Below are positions 1 through 7,764 of a stretch of 64,000 bases of DNA, one piece after another; the first letter of the stretch is position 1, and the number at the start of each line of letters is the position of its first letter. This DNA comes from Kribbella sp. ALI-6-A (GTDB lineage Bacteria; Actinomycetota; Actinomycetes; Propionibacteriales; Kribbellaceae): positions 124,001 through 188,000 of the forward strand of contig NZ_MTQN01000006.1 in assembly GCF_001984195.1 (NCBI RefSeq). The letters run 5' to 3'. The notes beneath the pieces were generated by a model. That model saw nothing but the letters and a program-made list of their open reading frames with translations, was not told the DNA's origin and made no database searches. Position numbers and translations under genes: made by a program.

Positions 1-714
1 GTCCAGGAACTCCGCCCGCGCCCGCAGGTAGGTCTGCACGACCAGAGCCTGCCGCGGGATCACTCGGCCACCCGCCAGCCGTACGCCGGTCAGCCGGTCG
101 TCGGTGACCTCGACCTGCTCGACAACGCCTTGCACCACAGAGATCCCGCGCGCGGCCAGCTCCTCCCACTGCTGCTCGGTCGGCTCGGGTCCGGTGTGCA
201 GGAACAGCGTCAGGTCGTCGGTCAGCTGCCGGAACATCATCGCCTGGTGGATCGCCATCGGCCCGGTCGCCAGTACGCCGATCGCCTGATCCCGGACCTC
301 CCAGCCGTGGCAGAACGGGCAGTGCAGCACGTCCCGCCCGAACCGCTCGACCAACCCCGGTACGTCGGGCAGTTGGTCGGTCACCCCGGTCGTCACCAGC
401 AGCCGCCGCGCCTCGAACGACCGGCCGTCGGCCGTCTCCACCACGAACCCGATCTCCGGGCCGCTCGTCGCCCGGGCCGAGGTGACGGTGCCGGTGATCA
501 CCTCACCGCCGTACCCGATCACCTCCTGGCGGCCGATCGCCGTCAGCTCCAGCGGCGGGATGCCGTCGCGGCTCAGGTAGTTGTGCACCCCGTCGGCGGG
601 AGCGTTGCGTGGGTCGCCCTGGTCGATCACCAGCACCGACCGGCGGGACCGGACCAGCGCCAGCGCCCCGCTCAGTCCCGCCGCTCCGCCGCCGACCACG
701 ATCACGTCGTACAT
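1..714 (-). CDS. NAD(P)/FAD-dependent oxidoreductase, thioredoxin reductase-like (3' end cut by window)
   Basis: The gene reads leftward from an ATG at 714 and runs off the window, leaving 238 codons. The N-terminus has a Rossmann FAD-binding loop, GGGAAG at residues 8-13. A CPFC motif at residues 132-135, followed by HGWE, lies where thioredoxin reductases carry their redox disulfide. It is therefore probably a soluble pyridine-nucleotide disulfide oxidoreductase of the actinobacterial TrxB-like group rather than a classical TrxB; the physiological substrate is unknown. It is divergent from an XRE-cupin regulator 79 bp away, and the palindrome between them suggests control by that regulator. 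Family assignment is firm, substrate unassigned. Confidence 0.85.
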   Translation of the reverse strand, partial: MYDVIVVGGGAAGLSGALALVRSRRSVLVIDQGDPRNAPADGVHNYLSRDGIPPLELTAIGRQEVIGYGGEVITGTVTSARATSGPEIGFVVETADGRSFEARRLLVTTGVTDQLPDVPGLVERFGRDVLHCPFCHGWEVRDQAIGVLATGPMAIHQAMMFRQLTDDLTLFLHTGPEPTEQQWEELAARGISVVQGVVEQVEVTDDRLTGVRLAGGRVIPRQALVVQTYLRARAEFLD

Positions 715-772
715 CTCGTTCTCCTTTGCTCGATCTGCTCCGAGCATCGGCAGTGTTCTCGAAAACGACAAA

Positions 773-792
773 CATCTTTGCCAAGATGGCAA
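773..792. promoter_or_regulatory. Overlapping inverted repeats, probable operator of the XRE-cupin regulator
   Basis: Two overlapping perfect 6-bp inverted repeats are present: CATCTT-N4-AAGATG (773-788) and TTGCCA-AGA-TGGCAA (778-792). The second ends one base before the ATG of the XRE gene. A weaker palindrome, GTTCTC/GAAAAC, lies at 755-766. No Shine-Dalgarno sequence precedes the ATG, so a bound repressor would cover the translation and probably transcription start. Autoregulation and control of the divergent flavoprotein are inferred. Confidence 0.55.
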
Positions 793-793
793 T

Positions 794-1372
794 ATGAACG
801 ACTTCGACGACGTCCTGGAAGCGGTCGGCCCGCGGTTGCGCCGGCTGCGCCAGGAGCGCGGGACCACCCTGACCGACCTGGCGACCTCCACCGGTATCTC
901 GATCAGCACCCTGTCCCGCCTGGAGTCCGGCCAGCGGCGGCCGACGCTGGAACTGCTGCTGCCGCTGGCCAGGGCACACCAGGTCCAGCTGGACGAGCTG
1001 GTGGACGCTCCGCCGACCGGTGACCCGCGGATCCACGCCAAGCCGATCAAGCGTCACCACGGCGCCGTGGCGATCCCGCTGAGCCGGCGGCCCGGTGGGC
1101 TGCAGGCGTTCAAGCAGATCGCGCCGCCGGGCTGGCCGGGCAGTGAGGTCAACCAGCAGACCCACGAGGGCTACGACTGGGTCTACGTACTGTCCGGGCA
1201 GCTCCGGCTGGTGCTGGACGACCAGGACTTCATCCTGAAGGAAGGTGAGGTCGCGGAGTTCGACACCCGCGTCCCGCACTGGTTCGGCAACCCCGGACCG
1301 GAGCCGGTCGAGATGCTCTGCCTGTTCGGTCCGCAGGGTGAACGACTGCACGTGCGCGCCAGGTCGCGGTAG
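794..1372 (+). CDS. XRE-family transcriptional regulator with C-terminal cupin sensor domain
   Basis: The 192-residue protein has an N-terminal helix-turn-helix of the lambda-Cro/XRE type at about residues 10-65, containing TSTGISISTLSRLESGQ. A cupin beta-barrel follows at about residues 100-185, with HEGYDWVYVLSGQ and VPHWFGN resembling the two cupin motifs. Such proteins bind a small ligand or metal in the cupin and repress a neighbouring enzyme gene. The ATG at 794 was chosen because the reading frame upstream has no HTH-like sequence and the operator ends immediately before it. The divergent thioredoxin reductase-like gene is the likely target. Confidence 0.85.
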   Translation: MNDFDDVLEAVGPRLRRLRQERGTTLTDLATSTGISISTLSRLESGQRRPTLELLLPLARAHQVQLDELVDAPPTGDPRIHAKPIKRHHGAVAIPLSRRPGGLQAFKQIAPPGWPGSEVNQQTHEGYDWVYVLSGQLRLVLDDQDFILKEGEVAEFDTRVPHWFGNPGPEPVEMLCLFGPQGERLHVRARSR

Positions 1373-1419
1373 GTAGTAGCCTTCGGCCGCTGGTTGTGAC
1401 GAACGAGAGGAACCTGCCC

Positions 1420-2391
1420 GTGAGCGTCGCGCTCTTCACCCTCGGCGGCACCATTTCCGTGGCCGGAGCCACCAACCGGTTGACCGGGGCCGAGCTGACC
1501 GCGGCGGTGCCGGGTCTGGCCGAGCTGGGGCTGCCTCTGGAGGTGCAGGACGTCGAGGCCGTGTCCAGCGGCAACCTCACGCTGGCGCGGATGCTCGACG
1601 TGGTGGACGCCGCGTCCAAGGCGGTCGGCGCCGGTGCGTCCGGCGTCGTGGTCACCCAGGGCACGGACACGCTGGAGGAGACCGCGTTCCTGGTCGACCA
1701 GGTGTGGCCGCACCCGCACCCGTTCGTCCTGACCGGCGCCATGCGCAACCCCACCCTGGCGGGCCCGGACGGCCCGGCCAACCTGCTGGGCGCCGCCCGC
1801 GTCGCCTGCTCCCCCGCCGCGCGGGACCTGGGCGCGCTGGTGGTCTTCAACGACCAGATCCACGCCGCCCGCTGGGTCCGCAAGACACACAGCACCAGTA
1901 CGGCGACCTTCGCGTCTCCCAACGCCGGACCGATCGGCCACCTGGTCGAGGACCAGGTCCGCATCTTGGCCCGGCCTGCGCGTCAGGACGGCGTACCGGG
2001 GCGGGCTGAGGCTGGTGACCTGGACGCGGCCCGTGTCGCGCTCTACACCGTCACGCTGGACGACGACGGCCTGCTGCTCGAGGGACTGGCCGACACTCAT
2101 CAGGGGCTGGTCGTCGCGGGCTACGGCGTCGGCCATGTCCCGGCCGCGCTCGCACCGGTGCTGGGTGCGTTGGCCGAGCGCATCCCCGTCGTACTGACTT
2201 CGCGGACCGGTGGTGGTTCAGTCCTGCGGAGCACCTACAAGACCGCGGGCTCCGAGTCCGACCTGCTCGCCCGCGGGCTGATCGACGGCGGCTTCCTCGA
2301 TCCGTACAAGGCACGGGTGCTGCTGAGGTTGCTGCTGGCCACCGGTGAGGGCCGCGACGAGATCAGCGCGGCTTTCGCGCAGCATCACTGA
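1420..2391 (+). CDS. L-asparaginase (type I/II amidohydrolase family)
   Basis: The enzyme should hydrolyse L-asparagine to aspartate and ammonia. TLGGTI at residues 7-12 carries the first catalytic threonine, and TQGTDTLEE holds the second conserved Thr-Asp pair. The length (323 residues) is normal for the family and there is no signal peptide, so it is probably cytosolic. The GTG at 1420 is preferred over an in-frame GTG at 1396 because GAGAGG (1405-1410) lies 9 nt before it, while 1396 has no ribosome-binding site. Its last 29 nt overlap the end of the convergent sigma-factor gene. Confidence 0.85.
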   Translation: MSVALFTLGGTISVAGATNRLTGAELTAAVPGLAELGLPLEVQDVEAVSSGNLTLARMLDVVDAASKAVGAGASGVVVTQGTDTLEETAFLVDQVWPHPHPFVLTGAMRNPTLAGPDGPANLLGAARVACSPAARDLGALVVFNDQIHAARWVRKTHSTSTATFASPNAGPIGHLVEDQVRILARPARQDGVPGRAEAGDLDAARVALYTVTLDDDGLLLEGLADTHQGLVVAGYGVGHVPAALAPVLGALAERIPVVLTSRTGGGSVLRSTYKTAGSESDLLARGLIDGGFLDPYKARVLLRLLLATGEGRDEISAAFAQHH

Positions 2392-3565
2392 TCGCGGCGG
2401 CCTTCAGCGTCAGGTAGTCGCGTTCGGGCAAGCTCGTCGTACGCCGGGCCGCCGCGCGGAAGTGTTCCGCGGCGGCCTCGACGTCACCCCGCATCTCGTG
2501 CAGGTGCCCGCGGACGGCGTCCAGCCGGTAGTGACCGGCCAGCGGCTCGTCGAGCGGCTCCAGCAGCGCCAGCCCGGCGTCCGGGCCGTCGACCATGGCC
2601 GCGGCGATCGCCCGGTTGAGCGTGACCATCGGATTGCCGGACAGCTTCTCCAGCAGGCCGTACAGCGCGAGCACCTGCGGCCAGTCGGTCTCCTCGGGCT
2701 TGTCCACCTCGTCGTGCAGCGCCGCGATCGCCGCCTGCAGCTGGTACTCGCCGAGCGGAGGCCGGCTGAACGCGTCGACCGCCAGCGCGACCCCTTCGGT
2801 GATGAGCTCCTGGTTCCACAGCGACCGGTCCTGCTCGGCCAGCGGGATCAGCTCACCTGCCGAGCCGGTCCGCGCTTCCCGGCGGGCGTCGGTCAACAGC
2901 ATCAGGGCGAGCAGTCCGGTCACCTGGCCGCAGGCCGGCAGCAGCGCGTGCACCATGCGGGTCAGCCGGATCGCCTCGGCCGCCAGGTCGCTGCGGTGCA
3001 GCTCAGGGCCACTGCTGGACGTGTAGCCCTCGTTGAAGATCAGGTAGAGCACGTGCAGCACGTTGCGCAGCCGGTCGTCGTCCGGCGCGAGCTCGAAGCT
3101 CGCCCCCTTGATCTTCTGCTTGGCCCGGCTGATCCGCTGCGCCATCGTCGCCTCGGGCACGAGGTAGGCCTGCGCGATCTCCGCGGTGGTCAGACCGCCG
3201 ACCGCCCGCAGCGTCAGGGCGATCGCGGAGGCGGCGGTCAGGTCCGGGTGGCAGCACATGAACAGCAGCCGCAGCGTGTCGTCGGCGTCCTCGACGTCGT
3301 CGGCCGGTACGTCGCGCTGCGCGGCCAGCTCCTCCCGGCGCCGCCGCGCCTGCTCCTGGCGGATCTCGTCGATCACCCGCCGGTGGGCGGTCTGGATCAG
3401 CCAGGCCCGTGGATTGTCCGGTACGCCGTCACGCGGCCAGGTGCGGGCCGCGGCCAGCAGAGCCTCCTGCACGGCGTCCTCGGCCGCGGTGAAGTCACCG
3501 GTCCGCCGGACCACGGCACCGACCACTTTCGGCGTGAGGTCGCGCAGCAGGTTCTCCAGCTCCAT
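2363..3565 (-). CDS. ECF sigma factor of the ECF42 type with long C-terminal extension
   Basis: The 400-residue protein has sigma-70 region 2 at the N-terminus (DFTAAEDAVQEALLAA, then PRAWLIQTAHRR) and region 4 near residues 120-165 (VGGLTTAEIAQAYLVPEATMAQR). About 200 extra residues, probably helical TPR-like, follow. This long C-terminus is the hallmark of the ECF42 group, which lacks a classical anti-sigma factor. ECF42 genes usually sit beside a YCII/DGPF-domain gene; here none is adjacent, unlike the paralogue at 60022. The neighbour upstream is an NADH dehydrogenase-like gene 18 bp away in the same direction, so co-transcription is possible. Confidence 0.85.
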   Translation of the reverse strand: MELENLLRDLTPKVVGAVVRRTGDFTAAEDAVQEALLAAARTWPRDGVPDNPRAWLIQTAHRRVIDEIRQEQARRRREELAAQRDVPADDVEDADDTLRLLFMCCHPDLTAASAIALTLRAVGGLTTAEIAQAYLVPEATMAQRISRAKQKIKGASFELAPDDDRLRNVLHVLYLIFNEGYTSSSGPELHRSDLAAEAIRLTRMVHALLPACGQVTGLLALMLLTDARREARTGSAGELIPLAEQDRSLWNQELITEGVALAVDAFSRPPLGEYQLQAAIAALHDEVDKPEETDWPQVLALYGLLEKLSGNPMVTLNRAIAAAMVDGPDAGLALLEPLDEPLAGHYRLDAVRGHLHEMRGDVEAAAEHFRAAARRTTSLPERDYLTLKAAAISDAARKPR

Positions 3566-3583
3566 GGCCGTGAAACCTACCGG

Positions 3584-4888
3584 CTACGGATGGCGCCGCA
3601 CCCGCTCCGGGCTGGCGGTCTCCAGCGGGACGTCGACGGCCGGGATCAGGCCGAGGTTGGTGCTCTGCCGGGACAGCGTCGCGTCGAACAGCCATTCGGT
3701 CGCCGTACGGATGCGGTTGCCGGGCATCGAGAGCAGGTGGTAGCCGCGGGTCACCACCTTCGCCGGGAGACCGGCCAGCGGGACCTGCAGCGGGTTGGCC
3801 GCCGCGTCCGTCCCGCCCAGGTCCACCACGAAGCCCAGGTCCTTGTGGATGTAGGGCTTGCGCTCACCGCTGCCGAACGACGCGGCGACGTTGTGAGCCG
3901 CGCGCCGCCCCTGGCGCTCGGCGTGCTGCGCGGTCATCGGCGTCACCTCGCCGGGCCGGGTCAGGTCGGGTACGGCGGCCGCGTCCCCGCAGGCGAAGAC
4001 GTCCGGGTGGCCCGGAACGTTCAGGTACTCGTCGACGACCAGGCGGCCCTTCTCGGTCTTCAGGCCGAGCCCTTCGACCACCGGGTCGGGGCGCACGCCC
4101 ACGCACCAGATCAGCGAGTTCGTCGGGACCTCGGTCTGGTCGGTCAGCCGCACGCAGTCGTGCTTGGCCTCCTCGACCGACAAGCCCATCCGGACCTCGA
4201 CGCCGCGCTTGCGCAGCACCTTGTCCGCCGTACGGGACAGGCGCTGGTCCAGCTCGGGCAGCACGCGGTCCGCGATGTCCAGCAGCATCCAGCGCATCCG
4301 CTGGTCGCGCAGCCGGGGCCGGCGCTTCTTGAGCAGCTCGGTGTAGAGCACGCCGTGCGCGGCGACCTCCGTCCCGGTGTAGCCGGCTCCGACCACGACG
4401 AAGGTGCAGAGCGCGTCCCGCTCGGCCTGGTCGTCGGTGGCGTCGGCCAGCTCGATCTGCTGGGTCAGGTGGTCGCGCAGGAAGACCGCCTCCGGGATCC
4501 CGCGGAAGCCGTGCGCGTGCTCGGCCACGCCGGGGATCGGCAGCAGCTTGTTGACGCTGCCGGCGGCGATCACCAGCCGGTCGTAGTGCAGCGCGCCGGC
4601 CTTGCCCGCCGGGTCCTCGTACGAGACCCTGCGGGCCTCCAGGTCCAGTCCGTCGACCTCACCGAGCACCAGCTGGACCTCCGGCAGCGCGTCCGCGAGG
4701 GACACGGTCAGCCGGCGCGGCTCCAGGATGCCGGTCGCCACCTCGGGCAGCAGCGGCACGTACAGGAAGTAGTCGGTCGGGTTGACCACGACGATCTCGG
4801 CCCGGCCCTTGCTGACCCGGCACAGCGTCTTGGCAGCGTGGAACCCGGCGAACCCGGCGCCCACGACGACGATCCTCGGTCGGCTCAT
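3584..4888 (-). CDS. NAD(P)/FAD-dependent oxidoreductase, type II NADH dehydrogenase-like
   Basis: The 434-residue flavoprotein starts with an FAD-binding Rossmann motif (VVVGAGFAGFHAA). It has a second dinucleotide fold near residue 165 (VVVGAGYTGTEVAA) and the FAD-contact segment VFACGDAAAVPD near residue 300. This two-fold architecture is that of NDH-2, the single-subunit NADH:quinone oxidoreductase bound to the inner membrane face, and related carotenoid- or sulfide-oxidising flavoproteins. A role in feeding electrons to the quinone pool would suit the cytochrome bd operon 6 kb away, but this is inference. Substrate specificity cannot be read from sequence. Confidence 0.8.
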   Translation of the reverse strand: MSRPRIVVVGAGFAGFHAAKTLCRVSKGRAEIVVVNPTDYFLYVPLLPEVATGILEPRRLTVSLADALPEVQLVLGEVDGLDLEARRVSYEDPAGKAGALHYDRLVIAAGSVNKLLPIPGVAEHAHGFRGIPEAVFLRDHLTQQIELADATDDQAERDALCTFVVVGAGYTGTEVAAHGVLYTELLKKRRPRLRDQRMRWMLLDIADRVLPELDQRLSRTADKVLRKRGVEVRMGLSVEEAKHDCVRLTDQTEVPTNSLIWCVGVRPDPVVEGLGLKTEKGRLVVDEYLNVPGHPDVFACGDAAAVPDLTRPGEVTPMTAQHAERQGRRAAHNVAASFGSGERKPYIHKDLGFVVDLGGTDAAANPLQVPLAGLPAKVVTRGYHLLSMPGNRIRTATEWLFDATLSRQSTNLGLIPAVDVPLETASPERVRRHP

Positions 4889-4958
4889 GACTCTTGATAC
4901 CAGATCGGGCCGAACCCGAACGAGGTGAAACCGCGTCGAGCGGCAACTGTGAAGCCGG

Positions 4959-6131
4959 TCAGTCGAGCAGCGCGTCGACGAACTGCTCGGGGTCGAACGG
5001 CGCCAGGTCGTCGGCCCCCTCGCCGAGCCCGACCAGCTTCACCGGTACGCCGAGCTCGCGCTGGACGGCGATCACGATGCCGCCCTTCGCCGTACCGTCG
5101 AGCTTGGTCAGCACCAGGCCGGTCACGTTGATCACCTCGGCGAACACCCGGGCCTGGGTCAGCCCGTTCTGCCCGGTGGTGGCGTCGATGACCAGCAGCA
5201 CCTCGTCCACCTCGGCGGTCTTCTCGATCACGCGCCGGACCTTGCCCAGCTCGTCCATCAGACCGGTCTTGGTGTGCAGCCGGCCGGCGGTGTCGATCAG
5301 CACGACGTCGGCCTTCTCCTCGATGCCCTGCTTGACCGCGTCGAACGCGATGCTGGCCGGGTCACCGCCCTCAGCGCCCCGCACGGTCCGGGCGCCGACC
5401 CGCTCGCCCCACGTCTGCAGCTGGTCCGCGGCGGCCGCCCGGAAGGTGTCGGCCGCGCCCAGCAGGACCTTCTTGTCCTCGGCGACCAGCACGCGGGCCA
5501 GCCGGCCGACGGTGGTGGTCTTGCCGGTGCCGTTGACGCCGACCATCAGGATCACGGCGGGCTGGTCGTCCTTGCGGTCGACCTTGAGCGACCGGTCCAG
5601 CGTCGGGTCGACCAGCGTGATCAGCTCCTCGCGCAGGATCGCGCGGGTCTGGTCGCCGGACACGCCCTCCACGCGGACCCGGGTGCGCAGCCGCTCGACC
5701 AGCTCCTGGGTCGGCGCGACGCCGACGTCCGCGGTGATCAGCGTGGTCTCGATGTCCTCCCACGCCTCGTCGTCCAGCTTGTCGCGGGACAGCAGCGCGA
5801 GCAGCCCCTTGCCGAGCGAGCCCTGCGACCGGGCCAGCCGGGCACGTAGGCGGACCAGCCGGCCCTGCGCGGACTCCGGCTTCTCCAGCGTCGGCAGCTC
5901 GGTGTCCTCGAGCGTGCGGGTCGGCGTGTCCCGCGGTTCCTCGGCGTCCTCGCCGACCGTCGGCTCGGCGGTCTCGATCGGCGCCGGCGGCGTCGTGGTC
6001 GGCAGCTCACGGGTCCGGCGGCCGCGGGTGACGACGAGTCCGGCGGTACCGGCAACCAGGACGACCACCACGGCGATGATGGCGATCAGGGCGGCGTCGG
6101 CGAGCATGGGGACAAGCTGAGGAGTCAACAC
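4959..6131 (-). CDS. ftsY: Signal recognition particle receptor FtsY
   Basis: FtsY is the GTPase that docks SRP-bound ribosomes at the membrane. The 390-residue protein has one hydrophobic N-terminal segment (about residues 12-33), an acidic/proline-rich linker, the helical N domain and the SRP GTPase G domain. GVNGTGKTT (P-loop), DTAGRL and TKLDGTAKGG identify it. The GTG at 6131 follows TGGGGA in its leader; an ATG nine codons later lacks a ribosome-binding site and would trim the membrane segment. In many actinobacteria ftsY lies next to smc; here 13.5 kb separates them. Confidence 0.95.
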   Translation of the reverse strand: MLTPQLVPMLADAALIAIIAVVVVLVAGTAGLVVTRGRRTRELPTTTPPAPIETAEPTVGEDAEEPRDTPTRTLEDTELPTLEKPESAQGRLVRLRARLARSQGSLGKGLLALLSRDKLDDEAWEDIETTLITADVGVAPTQELVERLRTRVRVEGVSGDQTRAILREELITLVDPTLDRSLKVDRKDDQPAVILMVGVNGTGKTTTVGRLARVLVAEDKKVLLGAADTFRAAAADQLQTWGERVGARTVRGAEGGDPASIAFDAVKQGIEEKADVVLIDTAGRLHTKTGLMDELGKVRRVIEKTAEVDEVLLVIDATTGQNGLTQARVFAEVINVTGLVLTKLDGTAKGGIVIAVQRELGVPVKLVGLGEGADDLAPFDPEQFVDALLD

Positions 6132-6153
6132 GATTCCCCATCTTGGCAGATGC

Positions 6154-7764
6154 TCATGCCAGATCGATGATCGGTCGCGTTGGGTCAGGCGCCAGTTCCG
6201 GGCGGTGAGTGAGCAGTACGACGGTCCGGTGCCCCGCGGCGCGGAACAGGTCGCTCAGCAGGTTCTGCGCCGTCTCCTCGTCCAGGTGTTCGGTCGGCTC
6301 GTCCAGCACGAGCACGTCGTGGTCGGCCAGCAGCAGCCGGGCGAACGCGAGCCGCTGCCGCTCGCCACCGGACAGACGGGCACCGTGCTCCCCCACCATC
6401 GTGTCGAGCCCGCGCGGCAGGCCGTGCACGAAGTCGCCGAGCCGGGCCCGGTAGAGCGCGTTCCACAGCTGCAGGTCGCTGGCACCGGGCTTGGCGAGCA
6501 GGAGGTTCTCCCGAATGCTCGTGTCGAACACGTAGCTCTCCTGGGTCAGCAGCCCGATCCTCGAGCGCACCTGGTCGCCGTCGAGCCGCCGTACGTCGGT
6601 GCCGTCGAGAAGCACCTCACCGGCTCGCGGCTCCAGGAAGCGCAGCAGCACGGCGGCCAAGGTGCTCTTGCCCGAGCCGCTCGGACCGGTGATCACGACG
6701 CGACTGCCGGCGGGCAGATCCAGGTCCAGCCCGCGCAGCACGTCGTCCGGCCCGTAGCCGACCCGCAGGCCGTGGATCTGCAGCGCGCTGCCTTCCGGTA
6801 GCGGCAGCGCGTTCTCCGGCTCGGCAACCGGCACCGGCGTACTCAGCAAGTCCTCGACGCGTTGCAGCGACCCTCGGACCCGAATGGCGAGCTGTGCGGC
6901 GACCGGGATGCCACCCAGTACGTCGGCCAGCGCCAACGGCGTCAGCACCAGCACGGCGTAGACCGGCCCCGACTCCCCAGTGCCGAGAACCAGCCCGGCG
7001 ATGCACGCCGCTCCCACGCAGATCACCAGCAGCGCACCGCCTAGTCCCGCGCTCCAAGCAGACTGCCGCTGCGCCGCGGCCAGCCGTCGGTCGGCCGCCT
7101 CGAACGTCGCCAGCACGTCGTCCACCGCATCGAACGCCAGTACGTCGGCCGCCGTCTGCAGGTTCTCGGTTGCGGCAGCCGCCACGTCCCCGCGAGCTCC
7201 TGCCATCATCCGCTCGGCCCGCCGCGCACTGGCGGCGGTCAGCCACGGCACGACCGTGCAGGCGACCACCACCGCGACAGCAACCGCGGCACCCGCCACG
7301 GGCAGCAGCAGTACGAGCAGTCCAACCGTCGCCGCACCCGTCACCGCCGCGACCAGGACCGGCAGCAGTACCCGCAGCCACAGGTCGAGCACCGCGTCGA
7401 TGTCCAGCACCAGCCGCGCCAGGAGATCCCCGCTCCGGGTCGACGCCAGCCCGGCCGGCGCCAGGGGCTCCAGCCGCTCGGTGATCCGCGCCCGCGTGTC
7501 CCCCAGCACCCGGTACGCCGCGTCGTGGCCGGCCAGTCGTTCGACGTACCGGAAGACGCCGCGGCCGACTCCGAAGGCGCGCACGGCCACGATCGCCACC
7601 AGGAGCGTGAGCACCGGCGGCTCGGCGGACGCCTTCGTGATCAGCCATGCGGAGGTGGCCAGCAGGCCGACCGCCGTACCCGACGCCAGCACTCCAGCCA
7701 GTACGGCGAGCAGCAGCCGTGGCCGCACCCCTCGTTGCGGCATCACCAGCGCGAGGACGCTCAT
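6154..7764 (-). CDS. cydC: Cytochrome bd assembly ABC exporter subunit CydC
   Basis: CydC pairs with CydD as a heterodimeric ABC exporter of reduced thiols and haem needed for cytochrome bd assembly. The 536-residue protein has a six-helix transmembrane domain (residues about 20-290) with the CydC-typical TKASAEPPVLTL and VFRYVERLAGHD segments. The nucleotide-binding domain has Walker A GPSGSGKST, signature LSGGERQRLAFARLLL and Walker B VLVLDEPTEHLD. The start codon overlaps the cydD stop as ATGA, so translation is coupled. It is the last gene of the cydABDC operon. Confidence 0.93.
   Translation of the reverse strand: MSVLALVMPQRGVRPRLLLAVLAGVLASGTAVGLLATSAWLITKASAEPPVLTLLVAIVAVRAFGVGRGVFRYVERLAGHDAAYRVLGDTRARITERLEPLAPAGLASTRSGDLLARLVLDIDAVLDLWLRVLLPVLVAAVTGAATVGLLVLLLPVAGAAVAVAVVVACTVVPWLTAASARRAERMMAGARGDVAAAATENLQTAADVLAFDAVDDVLATFEAADRRLAAAQRQSAWSAGLGGALLVICVGAACIAGLVLGTGESGPVYAVLVLTPLALADVLGGIPVAAQLAIRVRGSLQRVEDLLSTPVPVAEPENALPLPEGSALQIHGLRVGYGPDDVLRGLDLDLPAGSRVVITGPSGSGKSTLAAVLLRFLEPRAGEVLLDGTDVRRLDGDQVRSRIGLLTQESYVFDTSIRENLLLAKPGASDLQLWNALYRARLGDFVHGLPRGLDTMVGEHGARLSGGERQRLAFARLLLADHDVLVLDEPTEHLDEETAQNLLSDLFRAAGHRTVVLLTHRPELAPDPTRPIIDLA

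Noticed and set aside
2345..4897. Plus-strand open frame of 850 codons
   Set aside because: It runs antisense to the ECF42 sigma factor and the NADH dehydrogenase-like gene, both of which have clear family motifs. The translation is rich in Arg, Gln, Val and Gly with no recognisable domain, the usual shadow in high-GC DNA.
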